From positions 1-27,362 of the forward strand of contig JANNRA010000042.1 in assembly GCA_031401035.1 (NCBI GenBank): a stretch of 27,362 nt of DNA, in the 5' to 3' direction. The position numbers were made by a program, and so were the translations under genes. The first letter of the stretch is position 1. Every line of letters begins with the position of its first letter. This DNA is from JANNRA01 sp031401035. GTDB lineage: Bacteria; Desulfobacterota; Binatia; HRBIN30; CADEER01. Of the stretch, positions 23,224-27,362 are shown piece after piece. The notes beneath the pieces are model-generated. The model was not told the DNA's origin. It saw only the letters and a program-made list of their open reading frames with translations, and searched no databases.

Positions 23224-24114
23224 TTAGTTGAAGAAAAAGCGCGGCAGGAGGCCGCTGCGCGAGGCGATGAGGACGGCGAACAGCGCCGCCCACAGCGGCA
23301 GCAGGGTGCGATTCCACGGCCGGTCGAGGAACAGCAGGATGAGGTTGAGGAACAGGGCGCCGAACATCAGCTCGCGGGCGCCGACCTCGATGGCGACGAC
23401 GAAGGCCAGGGTCACCAGGGCCGCCGGCAGGCGGGTGCGGCGGGCGATCAGGAAGAGCGGCGCCAGCAGCTCGAACAGGTAGGTCGCGTTCGACACCAGG
23501 ACCGCCAGCGGCGCCTGGATCGCGTACGGCCCGGCGCCGGGGCCGATGGCGCGCAGCGCGCGCAGGCGTTCCATCTCGGCGTCCGGCACCAGCCAGCCGA
23601 ACAGGGCGGCGAAGCTCGGCTTGCTGCTGATCGAGAAGCCGAGGAACTGGGCGTCGAAGTAGGTCCCGTGCAGCACCTTCTGCAGGCCCGAGTAGAAGAA
23701 CACGAGCAGCGCCAGCCAGCGCGCCGCGGCCAGCAGCAGGCGGCGCTCGCCGGCGTCGCGCGGGTCGCAGAGGACCAGCAGGCCGACGCAGAGGTACTCG
23801 ATGAAGAAGTGGTTCGAGGTGCCGGGGAAGGAGGCGCCGAGCTTGATGGTCAGGACGGCGAAGGCAAGCGATGCGGCGGCGCGGGCGCGCGCCGCGTCGC
23901 GCCAGGCGACGACGGCGCAGGCGGCGAGGACGGCCGCCATCAGCCAGCGGCCGGCGAGCCAGTCGTCGCCGCGCTCGGCCCACAGCAGGGTGCGGACCGC
24001 GACGTGAAAGAGCAGGAAGAGCTGGAAGGCGCGGGCGATGGCGTCCTGGGCTGACGGGTCGACCGGATCCATCAGCCCGAGGACGCGCGCCGCCCGCCCG
24101 CCGGGCGTCGTCAT
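23224..24114 (-). CDS. Polytopic membrane protein, HTTM/VKGC-like
   Basis: A 296-residue integral membrane protein with about seven or eight hydrophobic segments (about 28-46, 55-72, 79-95, 102-117, 126-145, 200-225, 230-265, 271-287). NHFFIEYLCVGLLVLCD and LLVFFYSGLQKVLHGTYFDA recall HTTM-domain proteins, which are related to vitamin K-dependent gamma-carboxylase. No carboxylase-specific catalytic set can be assigned from sequence alone. Its ATG overlaps the stop of the upstream GST gene in a TGATG arrangement (24112-24116), so translation is probably coupled. The next gene is the 140-residue membrane-anchored protein. A DoxX-like membrane protein is an alternative reading. Confidence 0.72.
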   Translation of the reverse strand: MTTPGGRAARVLGLMDPVDPSAQDAIARAFQLFLLFHVAVRTLLWAERGDDWLAGRWLMAAVLAACAVVAWRDAARARAAASLAFAVLTIKLGASFPGTSNHFFIEYLCVGLLVLCDPRDAGERRLLLAAARWLALLVFFYSGLQKVLHGTYFDAQFLGFSISSKPSFAALFGWLVPDAEMERLRALRAIGPGAGPYAIQAPLAVLVSNATYLFELLAPLFLIARRTRLPAALVTLAFVVAIEVGARELMFGALFLNLILLFLDRPWNRTLLPLWAALFAVLIASRSGLLPRFFFN

Positions 24115-24761
24115 CAGCTGAACTGCGCCGACTCCTCGTCGATCAGCGCCTTGAACGACGGCCGCGCGTGTCCGGCGGCGACATAGGCGGCGAGCTTCGG
24201 CCAGCGCGCGGCATCGACGCCGACGCCGGCATGGCGCAGATTGACGAACTGGCTGAGCACGCCGATGTCGCCGATCGACAGCGCGCCGCCGACCAGGAAC
24301 GGGCCGCTGCCGAGCTGGCTCTCGAGGTAGTCGAAGAGCGGCGGCAGGTCCTCGTCGATCGCCTTCTGCACCGCCGCCTCGTCGCACGGACGGCCGAAGA
24401 AGCGCGGCGCGACGACTTTGGGGAAGAAGATCTTGGCGCCGCTGACCGCCACCAGGCCGCCGTCGGCCCACTCCTCGAACCACAGCGCGCGCGCGTAGTC
24501 GTAGGCATCGGCCGGGTAGAGCGCCGGCGACGGGTGGGTGCGCTCGATGTAGGCGGAGATGACCGACGAATCGGCGAGGACGCGCCCGGCGTCGTCTTTG
24601 TAGGCGGGGATCTTGCCGAGCGGGCTCATCGTGCGGAACTCGGCCGGCATCATCGGTCCGACCATGATCGGCTCGAGGTCGTAGGCGACGTGCTTCTCGG
24701 CCAGGACGACGCGTACTTTGCGCACGAACGGCGAGGCGTTGACTCCGTAGACGGTGGGCAT
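24114..24761 (-). CDS. Glutathione S-transferase
   Basis: A 215-residue GST-fold protein. The N-domain is MPTVYGVNASPFVRKVRVVL with candidate catalytic S10, the cis-Pro segment LGKIPAYKDD (P52) and D64-S65 (LADSSVISAYIE) as the glutathione site. The C-domain has FLVGGALSIGDIGVLSQF as the N-cap/hydrophobic staple motif. The ATG at 24761 is preceded by AGGAG six bases upstream. It starts 26 bases after the SDR stop and overlaps the start of the membrane protein, so the three are likely one transcript. The pairing with a membrane protein is unusual for a simple detoxifying GST. Confidence 0.92.
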   Translation of the reverse strand: MPTVYGVNASPFVRKVRVVLAEKHVAYDLEPIMVGPMMPAEFRTMSPLGKIPAYKDDAGRVLADSSVISAYIERTHPSPALYPADAYDYARALWFEEWADGGLVAVSGAKIFFPKVVAPRFFGRPCDEAAVQKAIDEDLPPLFDYLESQLGSGPFLVGGALSIGDIGVLSQFVNLRHAGVGVDAARWPKLAAYVAAGHARPSFKALIDEESAQFS

Positions 24762-24787
24762 GGGCTTCTCCTCTGCGTGTGGCGGGG

Positions 24788-25576
24788 TCAGATCCCCGAT
24801 GATTCGAACGGCCAGTTGCTCGCCTCCGTGCCGCCGTCGACCTCGAAGATCTTGCCGGTGACCCAGCTCGAGGCCGGCGAGGCGAGATAAAGGGCGGCGA
24901 TGGCGATGTCCTCGACGCGGCCGATGCGGCGCATCGGCGTCAGCGCCTCCATCTTGCCGCGCAGCTCGTCGTCGAGAAACGGCGCCAGGGCCGAGGTCTC
25001 GACGGCACCGACGGCGATGGCGTTGACGCGCACCTTGGGGGCGAACTCGCGGCCGAGCTCGCGGGTCATGAACGACAGCGCCGCCTTGGCTGTGCCGTAG
25101 GCGACAAAGCCCGACATCACCAGGCGGCCGGCGGCGGAGGAGATGTTGACGATGCTGCCGCCGCCGGCGGTGGCGAGCATCTTCGGCACCGTCAGACGGG
25201 TGAGCACGAAGGCGGAGGTGACGTTGAAACGCAGCGCCTCCTCGAACATCGCCTCGCTGGTGTGCAGCGCCTCCATCGGCGGCGAGCCGCCGGCGTTGTT
25301 GACGAGGATGTCGACGCGGCCGAACTCGCGCACGGTCGCTTCGACCAGCGCCTCGAGATCGGCGCGCCGCATGACGTCGCAGACCACCGGCAGCGCGCGG
25401 ACGCCGAAGCGGCGTGCCTGTTCCGCCGTCGCCTCGACCTGCTCGCGCGTGCGCGCCGCGCACACCACGTGCGCGCCGAGTTCGGCGAAGGCCAGCGCGC
25501 AGCCGGCGCCGATGCCGCGCCCGGCGCCGGTGACGATGGCGACCTTTCCATCGAGCTTGAAACGATCGAGCAGCAT
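24788..25576 (-). CDS. Short-chain dehydrogenase/reductase
   Basis: A 262-residue classical SDR. TGAGRGIG is at 16-23; R42 after the second strand favours NADP(H). NNAGG is at 93-97, S146/S147 in NISSAAG, and Y160/K164 in YGTAK, so the active site is complete. The C-terminus VTGKIFEVDGGTEASNWPF is typical. The start at 25576 is chosen for GGAGG six bases upstream, ahead of a longer frame to 25591. The family resembles 3-oxoacyl-ACP reductase or hydroxysteroid-dehydrogenase-type SDRs. Downstream GST and membrane protein genes are closely spaced. The palindromic repeat separates it from the ClpP-like gene upstream. Confidence 0.93.
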   Translation of the reverse strand: MLLDRFKLDGKVAIVTGAGRGIGAGCALAFAELGAHVVCAARTREQVEATAEQARRFGVRALPVVCDVMRRADLEALVEATVREFGRVDILVNNAGGSPPMEALHTSEAMFEEALRFNVTSAFVLTRLTVPKMLATAGGGSIVNISSAAGRLVMSGFVAYGTAKAALSFMTRELGREFAPKVRVNAIAVGAVETSALAPFLDDELRGKMEALTPMRRIGRVEDIAIAALYLASPASSWVTGKIFEVDGGTEASNWPFESSGI

Positions 25577-25600
25577 CACTGTCCTCCGCAAGACAAAGGC

Positions 25601-25660
25601 TCACACGGAGCAACGGAGCAACGGAGGTCGAAACCCTCCGTTGCTGCGTTGCTCCGTGTG
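25601..25660. repeat. Stop-proximal palindromic repeat, copy 3
   Basis: Arms 25601-25626 and 25636-25660/61 are inverted copies (24 of 26 positions) around a 9-base loop. They are built of CAACGGAG/CTCCGTTG units rather than the CACGGAG of copies 1 and 2. It begins 11 bases past the TGA of the ClpP-like gene on the minus strand, the same spacing as the other copies, and ends shortly before the SDR ribosome-binding site. Confidence 0.8.
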
Positions 25661-25671
25661 GATCCTGGTCT

Positions 25672-26400
25672 TCATTGTCGGGTGGAGCGGTCCGCCGCCG
25701 CCGTGCGGTTACGGACCGGGCGGATCTCGTCGATGAGTTTGAAATCGAGCGCTTCCTGCGGCGACAGGTAGTACTCCTCGCCGCCGACCATCGGGAACCA
25801 GTCGTCGGGCAGGGCGGCGCGGCGGCGCCAGATGCGCTCGTAGCGCTGCAGGGCGAGGCGCTCGTAGGAAAAGGAGGTCTTGACCTCCTCGTCCAGGCTG
25901 GCGTGGATCATCAGGACGGAGTTGGGGGTCGCGTAGCGGCGGCCGGTGCCGGCGGCGAGGATGAGGGCGCCGGAGGAGTAGCAGCCGCCGATGGCCCAGG
26001 TGTTCACCGGCGCGTCGATGAGCTGCATGGCGTCGATGATCGTGAAGGCGCTGTCGACCCAGCCGCCCTGCGTCGACAGGTAGAGGTCGATCGGGCGCTT
26101 CGGATCGATGGCGTTCATATAGAGGAGGCGCGCAACGACATCCTTGGCGGTGCGCTCGTTGATGTTCTCGGTGACCAGGATCTGGCGGCTGGTGATGAGC
26201 GGGTCGTCGGCACGCAGTTGCGGGTCGGACGGCACCGCGGCGAGCATCTCGTCGATCACCGACTCGGCGGCCGCGCCGGGGTTGGCGAGCAGGTCGTCGA
26301 CGGCGCGCAGCGAACGCAGGGTGTTCACCACCGCGACCAACCCGACCAGGGCGACGACGGCAGCAGCGCCGATCAGCAACACGCGCCAGCGGGTGGACAT
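25672..26400 (-). CDS. Membrane-anchored ClpP-like serine protease
   Basis: A 242-residue protein: an N-terminal membrane helix (VLLIGAAAVVALVGLVAVV, about 7-25), a polar spacer to about 70, then a ClpP-fold domain. The domain follows ClpP element by element: ILVTENINERTAKDVVARLL, DPKRPIDLYLSTQGGWVDSA (ClpP SPGGSV), then GGCYSSGALILAAGTGRRYA with nucleophile S142, MIHAS with H166, and KLIDEI with D224. The triad is complete. Normal ClpP is a soluble barrel; this one is tethered and lacks an obvious Clp ATPase neighbour. The ATG at 26400 has no clear ribosome-binding site. It follows the crotonase by 49 bases. It could process membrane or periplasmic substrates, or act like SppA/NfeD-type proteases. 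Confidence 0.82.
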   Translation of the reverse strand: MSTRWRVLLIGAAAVVALVGLVAVVNTLRSLRAVDDLLANPGAAAESVIDEMLAAVPSDPQLRADDPLITSRQILVTENINERTAKDVVARLLYMNAIDPKRPIDLYLSTQGGWVDSAFTIIDAMQLIDAPVNTWAIGGCYSSGALILAAGTGRRYATPNSVLMIHASLDEEVKTSFSYERLALQRYERIWRRRAALPDDWFPMVGGEEYYLSPQEALDFKLIDEIRPVRNRTAAADRSTRQ

Positions 26401-26449
26401 TTCGTGTCGTATGGCTGAGGGACTGCCGCCCTGCAAGGTGCCCGGCGCG

Positions 26450-27256
26450 TCAGACCGGATCGCGGAACTGGCTGGGGCGCTTCTGCATGTTCGACGCCAC
26501 CGCCTCGAGCTGGTTCGGCGTGCCGAGCAGGCTGCGCTGCAGGCGCTCCTCGAGGTACAGGCCGTCGGCGACGCCGAGCAGCGGCGCCTCGCCGAGCAGG
26601 CGCTTGCCGGCGCGGATCGCGTCGGGCGACTTGCCGGCGATCTCGCGCGCCATCGCCGTCGCGGCAGCGTGCGGATCGTCGGCGACGCGCGTCACCAGGC
26701 CCAGCGCCGCCGCCTCGCGGCCGTCGATGACGCGGCCGGTGAAAGTCAGCTCCTTGGCGACGTCGAGCCGCACCAGATGGCGCAGCGTCTGCGTGCCGCT
26801 CATGTCGGGGATCAGGCCCCACTTGATCTCCATCACCGACAGCTGCGCGTCGGGCGCGGCGATGCGAATGTCGGCGCCGAGGGCGATCTGCAGGCCGCCG
26901 CCGAAGGCGACGCCGTGCAGCGCGGCGATGACCGGCACCGGCAGCTCGGTCCACACCCAGGCGGCGTGCTGGGCGCCGTTGGCCGGGCCGTCGCCGCGCC
27001 GCGCCATCAATGACGCGCCCGGATCGTCGCTGGCGCCGGCCATGGCCATGAAGCTGGCGAAGTCGAGGCCGGCGCAGAAGCCGCGCCCGGCGCCCGACAA
27101 GACGACGGCGCGCACGGCGCGGTCGGCGGCCAGCGCCGCGCCGGTCTCCGCCAGCGCCTCGAACATCGCCCGGTCTAGGGCGTTGAGCTTCTCCGGCCGG
27201 TTCAGCCGCACGTCGGCAACCCCGGCTTCGATGGTGACCCGTACCCGCTCGCTCAT
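26450..27256 (-). CDS. Crotonase-family enzyme (enoyl-CoA hydratase/isomerase)
   Basis: A 268-residue crotonase that binds an acyl-CoA and stabilises its enolate. Oxyanion-hole regions are GFCAGLDFASF (59-69) and HGVAFGGGLQIALGAD (114-129). Of the two hydratase glutamates, the first position is Gln (Q123) and the second Glu is kept (E143 in VMEIKWGLIPD). An Asp (D151) sits where dienoyl-CoA isomerases carry their catalytic Asp. The pattern therefore fits an isomerase or specialised crotonase better than a simple hydratase; this is inference. The start at 27256 has AGGAGG eight bases upstream, and the longer frame to 27292 is rejected. It heads the right-hand minus-strand run. Confidence 0.92.
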   Translation of the reverse strand: MSERVRVTIEAGVADVRLNRPEKLNALDRAMFEALAETGAALAADRAVRAVVLSGAGRGFCAGLDFASFMAMAGASDDPGASLMARRGDGPANGAQHAAWVWTELPVPVIAALHGVAFGGGLQIALGADIRIAAPDAQLSVMEIKWGLIPDMSGTQTLRHLVRLDVAKELTFTGRVIDGREAAALGLVTRVADDPHAAATAMAREIAGKSPDAIRAGKRLLGEAPLLGVADGLYLEERLQRSLLGTPNQLEAVASNMQKRPSQFRDPV

Positions 27257-27335
27257 GGGAACTCCCTCCTGCCGAAACCCCTCCCAGCACAACGCGGCGC
27301 GCCGCGCTACGGGGGAGGGGGACGTTGGGGCGAAA

Positions 27336-27362
27336 CGGACACTTCCGCCGTGGAAGTGTCCG
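27336..27362. repeat. Perfect 11-base-arm inverted repeat at window end
   Basis: CGGACACTTCC (27336-27346) and GGAAGTGTCCG (27352-27362) are perfect inverted arms around GCCGT. The element lies about 80 bases upstream of the crotonase start and may extend beyond the window. It could be a regulator-binding site for the crotonase run or a terminator of the gene to the right. Confidence 0.55.

Overview
The window is about 27 kb of very GC-rich bacterial DNA (roughly two-thirds G+C or more by eye). It encodes mostly small-molecule redox and lipid or amino-acid catabolism enzymes: SDRs, an F420-type luciferase-like oxidoreductase, GSTs, crotonase, ALDH, a D-aminoacylase-like amidohydrolase and a Baeyer-Villiger monooxygenase. 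Between these lie low-similarity secreted proteins with Thr/Pro/Ala linkers and Cys-rich motifs. This mix suggests an uncultured, metabolically versatile lineage such as Candidatus Binatia or a myxobacterium-like 'deltaproteobacterium'. That placement is inference only; there is no rRNA, tRNA or marker gene here.

Left block (1-6404): the 3' end of a plus-strand gene, then a minus-strand run. Read in transcription order it is a BesD/HalD-like 2OG-Fe(II) oxygenase, a divergent aspartase/fumarase-family lyase, an aldehyde dehydrogenase, a short GMC-oxidoreductase-like remnant, a small secreted protein and an N-acyl-D-amino-acid deacylase-like amidohydrolase. Amino-acid tailoring and breakdown is the plausible shared theme.

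Middle block (6405-15766): intact genes alternate with gene debris. A coupled thioesterase/CMD pair is followed by shrunken remnants of a BVMO and an HSL-type esterase that keep only their ends. Then come an SDR, a convergent LLM oxidoreductase, a broken cyclase-associated ATPase, a hypothetical gene, and an intact 863-residue BVMO-esterase fusion. After that come GST-like and thiolase fragments and an intact GST. The intact fusion is a full-size, fused version of the decayed two-gene pair 3 kb away. Its two activities fit sequentially: ketone to ester, then ester to acid plus alcohol.

Secretome block (16106-21585): five predicted exported proteins, one carrying a Calx-beta domain. Two have a C-terminal hydrophobic-plus-arginine tail. 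One gene is frameshifted near its signal peptide and stays open in frame into the next. A possible glycosyltransferase-like gene (21735-22706), apparently of lower GC, follows.

Right block (22691-27256): a minus-strand run of crotonase, membrane-anchored ClpP-like protease, SDR, GST, HTTM-like membrane protein (TGATG-coupled to the GST) and a small membrane-anchored protein.

Three dispersed repeat families overlay this layout. (1) A palindrome built on CACGGAG/CTCCGTG units lies about 11 bases beyond the stop codon of three different genes. (2) A 100-160 bp repeat has two long, one shorter and one partial copy. (3) A GGAGGGCGC-headed family includes a pair of 31-base inverted arms. The most interesting features are the end-retaining, middle-deleted genes, the BVMO-esterase fusion with its decayed split counterpart, and the stop-proximal palindromes.
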